The notes: generated from the letters alone by a model not told the origin. DNA of 64,000 bases from Clostridiales bacterium GWF2_38_85 (GCA_001797275.1 MGOY01000014.1:248001-312000); one strand, 5' to 3'. Numbered from the stretch's first letter, positions 35,147-44,236 are shown. Program-made: numbers and translations.

Positions 35147-36148
35147 ATGAACAAAGTTGCTAAGCCACAGCAAGCTGCTGTAAAAGCAGTTCCAGCTAAG
35201 AAACGTAAAAGAACCCAATCCTTGAATAAAAAGAAAGAACGTATGGGTTGGCTGTTCGTTGCTCCTTTCGCTATTGGATTTATTCTGCTATACATACCGA
35301 TGGTTTTTGAATCGATAAAGTATAGCTTTGAAGTAACAAAAAATCTGCCCGGTGGAGGAATTGAACAAATTTTCGTTGGATTCCAGAACTACAATTATGC
35401 ATTATTAGAAGATTCATCTTTTACTCAGACGTTGATTACAAACCTGCAGCAGTTGGTACTTGATGTACCTGCGATAGTTATCTTCTCACTGTTTCTTGCG
35501 ATTTTATTAAACCAGAAAATGGTGGGCAGAGCTGCTTTCCGTGCGATATTCTTTATCCCGGTTATTACTGCAACTGGAATAATTGAAAGCATTGAGCTTC
35601 GAAACAGTCTTATGAATGTTATTGAACAGGTTGGTAACCTTCAGAGCGGTACCTCTGAAATTTCAACGACAAGCGCAAACGATATTATCTCAAGAGTTGA
35701 TGTTTCGAGGATATTCCAAGGAATGCAGGTCGGTCAGGAGCTTGTTGGTTATGTAGTCTCTATGGTAAACAATGTTTATGCAATTGTTAACCGTTCAGGT
35801 GTTCAGATGCTGATATTCCTTGCCGGATTACAATCGATATCACCCAGTATTTATGAATCGTGTTATATCGAAGGTGCATCAGCTTGGGAAACCTTCTGGA
35901 AGATAACTTTTCCGATGATAAGCCCGATGATTCTTGTTAATGCTGTATATACAATAATAGATTCGTTCACAAGACAATCAAATACGGTTATGAAATATAT
36001 TGATGAGACGATGAAGGGTACATATGGAGCTAACGGTTATCCTCATGGCACAGCAATGGCATGGATGTATTTCCTGATAGTTATTTTGATTATAGCTCTT
36101 GTTGCAGGACTTATGTCATTGTATGTATTCTATCAACGTAAAGATTGA
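35147..36148 (+). CDS. second MalF/UgpA-type sugar ABC permease
   Basis: A 333-residue permease with a Lys-rich N-terminal tail (KKRKRTQSLNKKKERMG) and about six membrane segments. It carries a longer periplasmic loop (about 145-205) than its paralogue at 28258. The EAA motif is ESCYIEGASAWETFWKITFPM. AGAGGAGG precedes the ATG. It is the first of a second permease pair in the same operon. Confidence 0.92.
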   Translation: MNKVAKPQQAAVKAVPAKKRKRTQSLNKKKERMGWLFVAPFAIGFILLYIPMVFESIKYSFEVTKNLPGGGIEQIFVGFQNYNYALLEDSSFTQTLITNLQQLVLDVPAIVIFSLFLAILLNQKMVGRAAFRAIFFIPVITATGIIESIELRNSLMNVIEQVGNLQSGTSEISTTSANDIISRVDVSRIFQGMQVGQELVGYVVSMVNNVYAIVNRSGVQMLIFLAGLQSISPSIYESCYIEGASAWETFWKITFPMISPMILVNAVYTIIDSFTRQSNTVMKYIDETMKGTYGANGYPHGTAMAWMYFLIVILIIALVAGLMSLYVFYQRKD

Positions 36149-36159
36149 GGAGGGATGAA

Positions 36160-37185
36160 ATGAACAGTTTTACAAAACCAAAACTTAAGAAATATGAAAA
36201 GGTTCAGTTTGATGACAAATTGACTTTCGGTCAACGCTTTAAGTTGAAGTATATAAACCCATATTTCCTCCGTAATTTATTAATAAAATTCTTTAGATTT
36301 GTATTTTTAGTAGGTATATCCTATATTGTACTTTTCCCGTTCATTACAAAAATCTCAGGCTCATTTATGAGCATAACCGATTTTGTTGATGTTCAGGTTA
36401 AGTTAATACCTAAGAATTTTACACTCGACACATATAAAGCTATTGTTCTTGAGAATAAATATTGGCAGGCATTATTGAATACTTCGATTCTTTCAATAGG
36501 ACTCGGTGCTATTCAGATGATAGTTTGTGCCTTAGTCGGATACGGATTTTCAAAGTTTAAATTCAAGGGTAGTTCACTATTATTCCTTGGTGTTTTACTT
36601 ACAATGATTATCCCACACCAGACTTTGCAGATGTCCTTATTCATGAAGTTCAGATTCTTCGATATTTGGGGAATCGGTGGATTGATTACAAGTGCTCTCG
36701 GTGCAAAATTGCCAAATCTTCTCGGTTCAGCTTGGCCGTTGATAATAATGTCAGCAACGGGACTTGCATTTAGAAACGGATTATTTATATTCGTTATGCG
36801 TCAGTTCTATAGAGGTATTCCGGATGAGCTTGAAGAAGCAGCATATGTTGACGGCGCAGGACCTTTAAGAACCTTTGTCCAGATAATTCTACCGCTGTCA
36901 ATTCCGATGATGGTAACAATCTTTATGTTCGCATTCTCATGGCAGTGGTCTGATACGTTCTATACAAATCTGTTCTTCTCATCCTCGAGTAATTTCATTC
37001 TGATGCCTGATATCGTAAAGATTCCTGCATCGTTGAACTCAAAAGGATTTGTTGGTCAAACAGCGTTTGAAACTGCGATTAACAATACCTGCGGTCTGTT
37101 GATTCTGTTACCGTTGGTTGTAGTTTATCTGTTCGCACAGAAGACTTTAATTCAAGGTATTGAACGTAGCGGTGTTACAGGCTAA
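36160..37185 (+). CDS. second MalG/UgpE-type carbohydrate ABC permease
   Basis: A 341-residue permease with a long cytoplasmic N-terminus (~45 residues), six membrane segments, and the EAA motif EAAYVDGAGPLRTFVQIILPL. I chose the ATG at 36160 because GGAGGG lies just upstream; an in-frame TTG five codons earlier falls before that site. It is the last gene of the operon and ends at a strong terminator. Confidence 0.92.
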   Translation: MNSFTKPKLKKYEKVQFDDKLTFGQRFKLKYINPYFLRNLLIKFFRFVFLVGISYIVLFPFITKISGSFMSITDFVDVQVKLIPKNFTLDTYKAIVLENKYWQALLNTSILSIGLGAIQMIVCALVGYGFSKFKFKGSSLLFLGVLLTMIIPHQTLQMSLFMKFRFFDIWGIGGLITSALGAKLPNLLGSAWPLIIMSATGLAFRNGLFIFVMRQFYRGIPDELEEAAYVDGAGPLRTFVQIILPLSIPMMVTIFMFAFSWQWSDTFYTNLFFSSSSNFILMPDIVKIPASLNSKGFVGQTAFETAINNTCGLLILLPLVVVYLFAQKTLIQGIERSGVTG

Positions 37186-37199
37186 TATTGGCATAAATT

Positions 37200-37229
37200 A
37201 AAAGGTCACTGATAATCAGCGGCCTTTTT
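37200..37229 (+). terminator. terminator of the transporter operon
   Basis: A long stem (AAAGGTC.CTGAT/ATCAG.GGCCTTT) is followed by TTTTTA. It lies between the operon and the convergent spoVA genes. Confidence 0.85.
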
Positions 37230-37243
37230 AGCGCTTAAATATA

Positions 37244-37606
37244 TTATTTCAACGGTTTACTCTTAAAGATGACAGACCATAATAAACCAAAGAATATCGC
37301 AGCAGCAATCCCACCTGAAGTTGCTATCAGTCCGCCGGTTAAAGCACCGATCAGTCCGTTCATCTCAATCTGTTCTTTGACACCTTCAGCAAGCAGATAA
37401 CCGAAGCCGGTAAGAGGAACTGTTGCTCCTGCTTTGGCGAATTCAACAATAGGTTTATATATTCCTAAAGCTCCGAGTATTACGCCTGCACAAACATATC
37501 CAACAAGAATTCGAGCTGGAGTCAGCTTTGTTTTATCGATAAGAAGCTGAGCGATGACACAAAATAAACCACCGACAATAAAAACCTTTATATAATCAAT
37601 AAGCAT
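37244..37606 (-). CDS. spoVAE: stage V sporulation protein AE
   Basis: Membrane protein of the SpoVA channel that moves dipicolinic acid into the forespore and out during germination. The 120-residue product has four hydrophobic segments and the family pattern VGGLFCVIAQLLIDKTKLTPARILVGYV and GVKEQIEMNGLIGALTGGL, matching SpoVAEb. AGGAG lies ~10 nt before the ATG. It is the last gene of spoVAC-AD-AE. Confidence 0.93.
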   Translation of the reverse strand: MLIDYIKVFIVGGLFCVIAQLLIDKTKLTPARILVGYVCAGVILGALGIYKPIVEFAKAGATVPLTGFGYLLAEGVKEQIEMNGLIGALTGGLIATSGGIAAAIFFGLLWSVIFKSKPLK

Positions 37607-37622
37607 TTAGTATTCACTCCTA

Positions 37623-38621
37623 TCAATTTCTTGAATTCGATATATGAATCAGATGCGCAACAGCAGGAATATTCTGCTTTTGTAAAACCGACACTGGTGA
37701 TAATAATGCTCCGGTTCCGATCAGTAATATATCTTTGCAGCCGTTTTTCAACTTGTCTATAAAATACGATGCTGCGATTGCTGCCGAACAACCGCACCCG
37801 GAAGCACCTGAGTTTACGTCCTGCTTTTTGTAGTCATACATCAGCATACCGCAATCGGTATATTTACCCCACATATCAAGTCTGTTTTTATACAACAATT
37901 CACATGCGATTTCATAGCCTTCTTTTCCAAGATCTCCGGTTGAGATTATGTCAAAATCATTTGCACTTTTTCCGCTGTCGTTGAAATATCTCATTAGTGT
38001 GTCAACAGTAGCCGGAGCCATTGCAGCCCCCATGTTGTTCTGATCCTTGATACCACTGTCAACAATCCTACCAATTACACACTCTGTGATGTATGGCGGA
38101 TAGCCTGTGCATTCAAGCAAGAAAGCCCCACAGCCTGTCACGGTGTTCTGTGAAGTGGGAGTCCGTTGCCCGCCATATTCGATAGGGAAGCGGAATTGTC
38201 TTTCGGAGGAACAGAAATGTGAGCTTGCAAGAGCCGCGCAACGATCTATTTGATGGGTACTGCATAAGTTCGAACCTATTATAACCCCTTCGGCAAAGGT
38301 TGAACAAGCGCCGTACAGACCGAGAAATGGTGCATTACAATCAAGAAGACCGAAGCTCGATGCTATACATTGATTCAATAAATCACCTGCAAGGACAAGA
38401 TCAAGATCGATATACTTCATATTTGCTTTTGCCAAAAGTGTAGATAATGTTCGACGACACATTTCGCTCTCGGCTTTTTCCCAACTGTCTTTACCAAAGT
38501 ATATATCATCTTCGTACATATCAAAATATTGACCGAGTGGACCTTCATGTTCGAGCTTACCGACAACCGATGCTGACTGTATAATAGAAACAGGCTCAGG
38601 GAATTTAATTATGTTTTTCAT
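37623..38621 (-). CDS. spoVAD: stage V sporulation protein AD
   Basis: Cytosolic, thiolase-fold component of the SpoVA complex that binds dipicolinic acid. The 332-residue product has the family segments GPLGQYFDMYEDDIYFGKDSWEKAES (two parts), LFGLYGACSTFAEG-like FLGLYGACSTFAEG, and SSHFCSSERQFRFPIEYGGQR. I prefer the ATG at 38621 with AAGGA 12 nt upstream; the ATG at 38633 abuts the same site. It lies between spoVAC and spoVAE. Confidence 0.95.
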   Translation of the reverse strand: MKNIIKFPEPVSIIQSASVVGKLEHEGPLGQYFDMYEDDIYFGKDSWEKAESEMCRRTLSTLLAKANMKYIDLDLVLAGDLLNQCIASSFGLLDCNAPFLGLYGACSTFAEGVIIGSNLCSTHQIDRCAALASSHFCSSERQFRFPIEYGGQRTPTSQNTVTGCGAFLLECTGYPPYITECVIGRIVDSGIKDQNNMGAAMAPATVDTLMRYFNDSGKSANDFDIISTGDLGKEGYEIACELLYKNRLDMWGKYTDCGMLMYDYKKQDVNSGASGCGCSAAIAASYFIDKLKNGCKDILLIGTGALLSPVSVLQKQNIPAVAHLIHISNSRN

Positions 38622-38646
38622 AAATATGACCATTCCTTAAATATAG

Positions 38647-39084
38647 TTAAATCAGTAATAAATAGAAATAGTATGCAACACCATACAAGATAGAAAAGGA
38701 AACTCCGTAAACAATAACCGAGCCTGCTATAATGAACATTTTTGCTCCGACTCCGGCAATAAAACCTTCTTTTTTATTGTCAATTGCAGCAGCAGCAATA
38801 GCATTTGCAAATCCTGTTATTGGGACAAGTGTGCCGCCGCCAAAAATTTTTGCAAGTACATCAAACCAACCGATACCGGTAAAAAGACCGGCAAGAAATA
38901 TAAGAGATGCTGATGTCAGCAACTTAGCATGTTCTTCAATTGTGAAAATTGAGTACAAATTAAATAATACTTGACCGATTACACAAATAATACCTCCGCC
39001 GATAAAAGCAAGTACACAATTCTTCAAGCTGCTTGTCCTTTTTGATCGATTCTCTGCATATTTTTTATATTCTTTTATATCCAT
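38647..39084 (-). CDS. spoVAC: stage V sporulation protein AC
   Basis: Membrane component of the SpoVA channel, 145 residues. It has a Lys/Arg-rich N-terminus and four membrane segments, with the family stretch GGGTLVPITGFANAIAAAAIDNKKEG (about 84-110, read in two parts). I chose the ATG at 39084 because GAGG lies 6 nt upstream. It is the first spoVA gene here. The promoter region overlaps a degenerate R1 repeat; a sigma-G promoter is expected from known biology but was not identified. Confidence 0.93.
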   Translation of the reverse strand: MDIKEYKKYAENRSKRTSSLKNCVLAFIGGGIICVIGQVLFNLYSIFTIEEHAKLLTSASLIFLAGLFTGIGWFDVLAKIFGGGTLVPITGFANAIAAAAIDNKKEGFIAGVGAKMFIIAGSVIVYGVSFSILYGVAYYFYLLLI

Positions 39085-39101
39085 ATAAAACCTCATATAT
39101 T

Positions 39102-39212
39102 ATAATATCATTAAGTCAATAAATAGCTTAATCAGTTTTTTGTGTTCATGTTGTTGACTTCAAGAGAACACTTTTCGTTTTCTGTATATCAGCAATAATT
39201 TATTGTTTCATT
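39102..39212 (-). repeat. R1 repeat, degenerate copy 4
   Basis: On the minus strand this reads ATGAAACAATAAATTATTGCTGATATACAGAAAA, which aligns with the first part of R1 copies 1 and 2, and ends TTGACTTAATGATATTATAATA, which aligns with their boundary. The inverted pair GCCAAC/GTTGGC of the other copies is GTCAAC/ATTGAC here, so one C-G pair changed to T-A on both arms. It lies directly upstream of spoVAC. (The quoted segments are partial.). Confidence 0.6.
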
Positions 39213-39348
39213 ATGAATAGTTTAATCAAAAATATAAAAAATATTTACTGAACAAGTAAATTTAATGACGAAAGGTAGATTTATATTAAAAATTTGACTG
39301 TTATTAATTTTTTTATTTGTAATAGTCTCTAATATTTATATCAGGCTA

Positions 39349-39376
39349 TTGACAATTATAAAAAAAACAATATAAT
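39349..39376 (+). promoter_or_regulatory. possible distal promoter of the acyl ligase gene
   Basis: TTGACA, a 16-bp spacer and TATAAT are all consensus and lie 220 bp before the ATG. The -35 context GGCTATTGACA resembles the ribosomal promoters. The surrounding sequence (39213-39596) is AT-rich and holds no gene. Confidence 0.55.
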
Positions 39377-39516
39377 TATTTTATACGAGTATTATATAGT
39401 ATATAAAATACTGACAATTTATCTATTTTATACGGCGAAGAGCTTATTTGATGGGTTATCATCTACATTTTAAGTTGTGGTTGCAGTTTGTCTGTTAAAC
39501 AGTCTGAAAAAAGTTA

Positions 39517-39525
39517 TGATATAAT
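39517..39525 (+). promoter_or_regulatory. extended -10 promoter of the acyl ligase gene
   Basis: TGATATAAT (TGnTATAAT) lies 72 bp before the ATG, in the context TTATGATATAAT also found at R1 boundaries. No good -35 is at 17 bp. Confidence 0.5.
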
Positions 39526-39596
39526 CGGGGAATTACATTCCCATAAAAATGATTTAAAGTTAAAATTATTTTATACACGAAAGGGATGATAAATTT

Positions 39597-41333
39597 ATGA
39601 GTAATACTTCTTATAAGATAAAATATCCGAAGCCGGAAAGCCTTCGTGCTATAGTTAAGGAAAGTGCTGAAAAATTCAAGGATAAAAATTGTTTTTGTTA
39701 TATAAAAGAAGATGATAGCCTTGGCAAAATTACTTTTGCTCAGCTTGATGAGACTGTAAATCACCTTGGCACAGCTTTTGCTGAGCTTGGTTTTCTCAGT
39801 AAAAGAATTGCTATTCTGTCAGAATCAAGATACGAGTGGATTGTTACCTATATAACAACAATAATCAGCGGCAGTGTAGTTATTCCGCTCGATAAAGAAT
39901 TAATTAAAGAGCAGATTGCGAACTTTATCAATCTATCTGAAGCTAATGTTATTGTATATTCAAAATCATATAAAAGTACAGTTGAAGACATAAAAGAAGA
40001 GCTTAAACACATAGATTGTTTTGTTTGCATGGACGGAGAAGAAGAGAATATAACAGCTGAGTCCATATTGAACCAGACAGAAGTTAACTTTGCGTCATTG
40101 CTTGCTTTTGGGAAAAAACAACTTGATGAAGAAAATCAGGACTTTATGAATGTTGAAGCTGACATCAACCAAATGTGTGCAATAATATTCACATCCGGAA
40201 CAACCGGAACCAGCAAAGGTGTTATGCTTTCGCAGAAAAATATACTCGCATGTATCCATTCAGCAAGTAATATGGTCAATTTCGGTCCGAAGGATGAAAT
40301 CGTTTCTGTTTTACCGCTTCATCACACATATGAAACCTGTTGTGGTATATTGACTCCGATTCTGCTTGGAGTTACTGTAAATATAAATAACAGCTTGAAG
40401 TATGTTTTACGCAACTTCAAAAATTTCAAACCGACAGGTTTAGTTCTTGTTCCGCTGTTTGTTAATACAATTTATAAAAAAATTACCGATGAAATACGTA
40501 AGAAAAATAAAGAGAAAACATTTGCAACAGGAATTAAACTGACAAAAGCAGCAAGAAAAGTCGGTATTGATTTGCGTAAAATTATATTTGCTGAAATTAA
40601 TGAAGCATTTGGTGGTCGTTTATCAAAGATAATTTGCGGTGGTGCAAGACTCGATCCGGATATGGTCGACAGATTCGATGAAATAGGCATAAATCTTGCT
40701 CAGGGCTATGGTATTACAGAATGCGCGCCTCTTGTATCTGTAAACCCATATAATGCAATCAGGAAAGAATCTGTTGGTGTTCCTGCTATTGATTGCGTGA
40801 TCAGAATAGTAAAGAAAATTGATGATGTTGACGTCGAATTGCCAATCGGAGAGATAGGCGAAATTCATGTAACCGGTCCCAATGTTATGCTCGGATATTA
40901 TAATAATCCCGAAGCTACCGCAAAAGTATTTGACTCTGAGTGCTATTTTATTACCGGTGACCTGGGTTATGTTGATGAAGACGGTTATTTATATATAACC
41001 GGAAGAGAAAAGAATGTTATTATTTTAAATAACGGTAAAAATGTATTCCCTGAAGAAATCGAAGAATATATTGTGAGAATTAATATTGTTAAGGAGTGTG
41101 TTGTAATAGGAAAAGAAGGTACAGCAGGTGATATTGTTATAACTGCGCTCGTTTATCCTGATTATACAGCACTTGAGGACAAAACACCTGATGAAATCAG
41201 CGATTTATTAAAGAGCGAAGTCTCAAAAATAAATAAAGAGCTGCCTCTTTTCAAACAGATAAGAAATATTGAAATAAAAAAGAGCGAATTCCAGAAAACA
41301 ACTACACAAAAAATTATGCGCCATAAAATTTAA
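39597..41333 (+). CDS. AMP-binding acyl-CoA/acyl-ACP synthetase
   Basis: ANL-superfamily adenylating enzyme that activates a carboxylic acid, probably a fatty acid, as an acyl-AMP. The 578-residue protein has the P-loop TSGTTGTSKG (about 199-208), YGITECAP (A5), TGDLGYVDEDGYLYITGR (A7/A8 region) and the C-terminal catalytic-lysine region QKIMRHKI. The adjacent ACP gene, 19 bp downstream, suggests the acyl group is loaded on that carrier rather than only on CoA. AAAGGG precedes the ATG. Confidence 0.9.
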   Translation: MSNTSYKIKYPKPESLRAIVKESAEKFKDKNCFCYIKEDDSLGKITFAQLDETVNHLGTAFAELGFLSKRIAILSESRYEWIVTYITTIISGSVVIPLDKELIKEQIANFINLSEANVIVYSKSYKSTVEDIKEELKHIDCFVCMDGEEENITAESILNQTEVNFASLLAFGKKQLDEENQDFMNVEADINQMCAIIFTSGTTGTSKGVMLSQKNILACIHSASNMVNFGPKDEIVSVLPLHHTYETCCGILTPILLGVTVNINNSLKYVLRNFKNFKPTGLVLVPLFVNTIYKKITDEIRKKNKEKTFATGIKLTKAARKVGIDLRKIIFAEINEAFGGRLSKIICGGARLDPDMVDRFDEIGINLAQGYGITECAPLVSVNPYNAIRKESVGVPAIDCVIRIVKKIDDVDVELPIGEIGEIHVTGPNVMLGYYNNPEATAKVFDSECYFITGDLGYVDEDGYLYITGREKNVIILNNGKNVFPEEIEEYIVRINIVKECVVIGKEGTAGDIVITALVYPDYTALEDKTPDEISDLLKSEVSKINKELPLFKQIRNIEIKKSEFQKTTTQKIMRHKI

Positions 41334-41352
41334 TTTCAGAGGAGTCTATTAA

Positions 41353-41589
41353 ATGTTTAACAGCTTAAAAACACTTTTGGTTGAGGAAATGAATATTAAC
41401 GAACACGATATTGTGCTCGATGCAGAATTGGTGAATGACCTTGGATTCAATTCACTTGAGCTTGCCGATCTTGTTGTGCTCTGTGAGGACAGATTTAATT
41501 GTACTTTTGACGATAAAGAACTGCCGAAGCTCTTAACAATCCGTGATGTTGTCAATTACCTTGAGTTAAACGCAGGTACAATCGATTAA
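41353..41589 (+). CDS. acpP: acyl carrier protein
   Basis: A 78-residue acidic four-helix carrier protein. The phosphopantetheine serine lies in LGFNSLEL at about residue 36; the usual Asp before it (DSL) is Asn here. GAGGAG precedes the ATG. It is co-transcribed with the AMP-binding ligase and stands apart from any fatty-acid synthesis cluster, so it may be a dedicated carrier. It ends at a strong terminator. Confidence 0.88.
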   Translation: MFNSLKTLLVEEMNINEHDIVLDAELVNDLGFNSLELADLVVLCEDRFNCTFDDKELPKLLTIRDVVNYLELNAGTID

Positions 41590-41610
41590 GTTATTGGAAC
41601 AATAAAAAGA

Positions 41611-41644
41611 GGAATGAAGGCATTAAGCCGTCATTCCATTTTTT
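41611..41644 (+). terminator. terminator of the ligase-ACP operon
   Basis: GGAATGA.GGC/GCC.TCATTCC with an ATTAA loop is followed by ATTTTTTA. It also separates the convergent recR gene. Confidence 0.85.
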
Positions 41645-41666
41645 ATATTGGTTTATTATATAAGAG

Positions 41667-42254
41667 TTACATTTCTCTTCGTCCCTCAATTGCACGCATC
41701 AGAGTTATTGAATCGGTGTATTCGAGAGAAGCGCCGACAGGGATACCATATGCAAGCCGGGTTATTTTTATACCAAACGGTTTTATCAGCTTAGACAAAT
41801 ACATTGCTGTTGCTTCGCCTTCAACGCTGGGATTGGTTGCAATTATAATTTCGTTGATTCCATCAAGTCTTGAAAGCAGCTCCTTGATTCTGAGCTGTTC
41901 GGGGCCGACACCATCAATAGGTGAAATAACACCGTGCAGAACATGGTATGTGCCGTGATATTCTCTGGTGCTTTCGATTGCATTTACAGCTCTTGAATCC
42001 TCGACAACGCAGATAACCTTTTCTCTTGCATCATCTGAGCAGATAGGGCATATACCGCCACAGCTTAGATTCTGACATACAGGACAGCCTCCGATGCATT
42101 TTTTTGCTTCAATGATTGCATTGGCAAAATCATTTGCTTCCTTATCTGATATATCAAGTATATGATATGCAAGACGGGTTGCACTTTTTCTGCCTATAGA
42201 CGGCAGGGATTGAAACTTATCAATCAACCGTTCAAGCGGTAACAAATTATTCAT
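41667..42254 (-). CDS. recR: recombination protein RecR
   Basis: RecFOR-pathway DNA-binding ring protein for gap repair. The 195-residue product has the N-terminal HhH region (LPSIGRKSATRLAYHIL), a zinc finger CPVCQNLSCGGICPIC (about 57-72), and a Toprim domain (VICVVEDSRAVNAIE, YHVLHGVISPIDGVGP). Its ATG overlaps the ybaB stop by one base (TAATG). Third gene of dnaX-ybaB-recR. Confidence 0.97.
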   Translation of the reverse strand: MNNLLPLERLIDKFQSLPSIGRKSATRLAYHILDISDKEANDFANAIIEAKKCIGGCPVCQNLSCGGICPICSDDAREKVICVVEDSRAVNAIESTREYHGTYHVLHGVISPIDGVGPEQLRIKELLSRLDGINEIIIATNPSVEGEATAMYLSKLIKPFGIKITRLAYGIPVGASLEYTDSITLMRAIEGRREM

Positions 42255-42601
42255 TAGAATAGTCCCGGCATAGAAATATTGCCTGTCAGTTTGGATAATT
42301 CTTGTTGGTTGGTCGATTCAACTGTTTTTATCGCTTCATTTACAGCTGCAACAAGAATATCTTGCAAATCCTCGACCTCATCCTCGCCAAGCAAAGCAGG
42401 TGAAATTTCGAATTTTGTAACTTCCTTGGTGCCGAGTATGGTTATTTTGACCATTCCACCGCCGGCTGATATATTGTATTCTCTTGTATCAAGTTCAGCT
42501 TGTAAGGTTGCCATATCATCCTGCATTTTCTGAGCTTGCTTAATCATTGAATTCATGTTTCCGGGATTACCGCCCATACCCTGAGGTAATCTGACTTTCA
42601 T
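42254..42601 (-). CDS. ybaB: YbaB/EbfC-family nucleoid-associated protein
   Basis: Small DNA-binding protein, 115 residues, of the YbaB/EbfC family. It shows the Gly/Met-rich N-terminus (QGMGGNPGNMNSMIKQAQKMQ) and core (GGGMVKITILGTKEV, ISPALL). It lies between dnaX and recR, its standard location, and is translationally coupled to recR. Confidence 0.93.
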   Translation of the reverse strand: MKVRLPQGMGGNPGNMNSMIKQAQKMQDDMATLQAELDTREYNISAGGGMVKITILGTKEVTKFEISPALLGEDEVEDLQDILVAAVNEAIKTVESTNQQELSKLTGNISMPGLF

Positions 42602-42619
42602 ATTCTAAATATCCTTTCG

Positions 42620-44236
42620 TCAATCAAATATTGTTATATCATCAATAGCTGATTTTGTTTTTGTTTCAACGGATTTGTCAGCTATTTTTATTGTGTATTT
42701 ATTGCCAAAAACTCTGTTAAGCCCATCCTGCAGTTTTATGAGCGAAGATTTTTGTTTTAAGAACATTGTTGTAAACGAATCGCAGTAAACCCGCAGCTCG
42801 TTGTTATAGAGCTTAAGCTTGCTGACCTCAAGCAGCGAATACAACTGAGGTTCCTGCTTCATCTCATTGAGGTAATCGGATATTTCCTCGAAATCTTCTT
42901 CAACCCCATCAGATGTATTTTTTTTTGGTTCTGTTTGTATAAGCGGTGTTCTAATCGGAGATTCAATTTCAGGTATAGACTCAACCGGATTTTCTATAAG
43001 TTTAGGTTGTGAAGCATGTATTTCAACGTCTTCTGTTCTTTTTGACTGGGTTGATTTCTTTTCTGATTTTATTTCAATACCTGATGAAACTTTATATTCA
43101 AGCTTCGAAAGTCTTGCAGCTATCGATTTTGTTGAATCATTAAGTGTAGGATCACACATTTTCATAATAGTCATTTCAAGCTCGAACAATTTATTCTGCG
43201 AATATCGGTTCATCCTGAAATATGTGTCTTCAAGTATGTCTGCATAATATAAAAGTTCTTCGGTTGTAAGCTTACTGCTTAGAATATTAAATTTTTTTTG
43301 TTCGTTTTTTTCGTAAAATGTACTTATATTATTTGTATTTTTTGTTTTTGAATATATCAAAAGATCACGAACCAACTTTAGAAGATCTGTCAGGAAAGAT
43401 GTCAAATCCTTGGCTGATGAATGCAGAGTTTTGAGAAGCATGAGACCTTCGATGATATTGTTGTTTACTATATGTTCAAGCATTAACAGAATGCTGCCCG
43501 CACTGCTGATACCCAACCGCTGCTGAACATACTGCAAGTCAAGCATTGCAGTTGTATCACCACCAATACAGCTGTCAAGCATACTGAGAGCATCACGCAT
43601 GCCACCATCGGCAAGTCGTGATATCAGCTCTGCTGCTTCTTCGGCAAGGTTTATATTCTCCTGCTTTGCAACATAAAGGAGTCTTTCTTTGATTATCGAA
43701 GCATCTATTCGTCTGAACTCAAAGCGCTGACATCTTGAAAGAATTGTCGGTGGTATTTTATTAAGCTCTGTTGTCGCAAGCACAAAAATAACATTCTCAG
43801 GTGGCTCCTCAAGCGTTTTCAACAGGGCATTGAATGCACTTGTTGACAGCATATGAACCTCATCAATGATATAAACCCGGTTTTTCAATGCTGCCGGTGC
43901 ATATATTACCTCATCACGCAGATCGCGGATGTTATCAACACTGTTATTGCTCGCTGCATCAATTTCACTTATATCAGTTGATGAACCGCTGTCAATCAAT
44001 ACACAGCTTTCGCAGACACCACACGGGTTGCCATCTTTCGGTGATAAGCAGTTGACCGCTTTCGCAAGTATTTTCGCAGTCGAGGTCTTACCTGTACCTC
44101 TCGAACCGCAGAATAAATATGCATGGGAGGTCTTGCCCGACTGGCATTGTTTTCTCAGTACATCAACTATATGGTTTTGTCCGAAAAGGTCATCAAAATT
44201 TTTTGATCGCCATTTACGGTATAATGCCTGATACAA
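42620..44236 (-). CDS. dnaX: DNA polymerase III subunit gamma/tau
   Basis: Clamp-loader subunit, 538 residues. Walker A GSRGTGKTS (about 43-51), zinc ligands in CLSPKDGNPCGVCESC, Walker B IIDEVHML and sensor ATTELNKIPPTILSRCQRF are all present. The C-terminal ~150 residues (tau-like region with IESP, TEPKKN and DFEEISDYL) contact polymerase in relatives. The start is a TTG with AGGAAGTG 7 nt upstream; no ATG fits. It follows the SRP RNA gene, an order conserved in many Firmicutes. Confidence 0.95.
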   Translation of the reverse strand: MYQALYRKWRSKNFDDLFGQNHIVDVLRKQCQSGKTSHAYLFCGSRGTGKTSTAKILAKAVNCLSPKDGNPCGVCESCVLIDSGSSTDISEIDAASNNSVDNIRDLRDEVIYAPAALKNRVYIIDEVHMLSTSAFNALLKTLEEPPENVIFVLATTELNKIPPTILSRCQRFEFRRIDASIIKERLLYVAKQENINLAEEAAELISRLADGGMRDALSMLDSCIGGDTTAMLDLQYVQQRLGISSAGSILLMLEHIVNNNIIEGLMLLKTLHSSAKDLTSFLTDLLKLVRDLLIYSKTKNTNNISTFYEKNEQKKFNILSSKLTTEELLYYADILEDTYFRMNRYSQNKLFELEMTIMKMCDPTLNDSTKSIAARLSKLEYKVSSGIEIKSEKKSTQSKRTEDVEIHASQPKLIENPVESIPEIESPIRTPLIQTEPKKNTSDGVEEDFEEISDYLNEMKQEPQLYSLLEVSKLKLYNNELRVYCDSFTTMFLKQKSSLIKLQDGLNRVFGNKYTIKIADKSVETKTKSAIDDITIFD

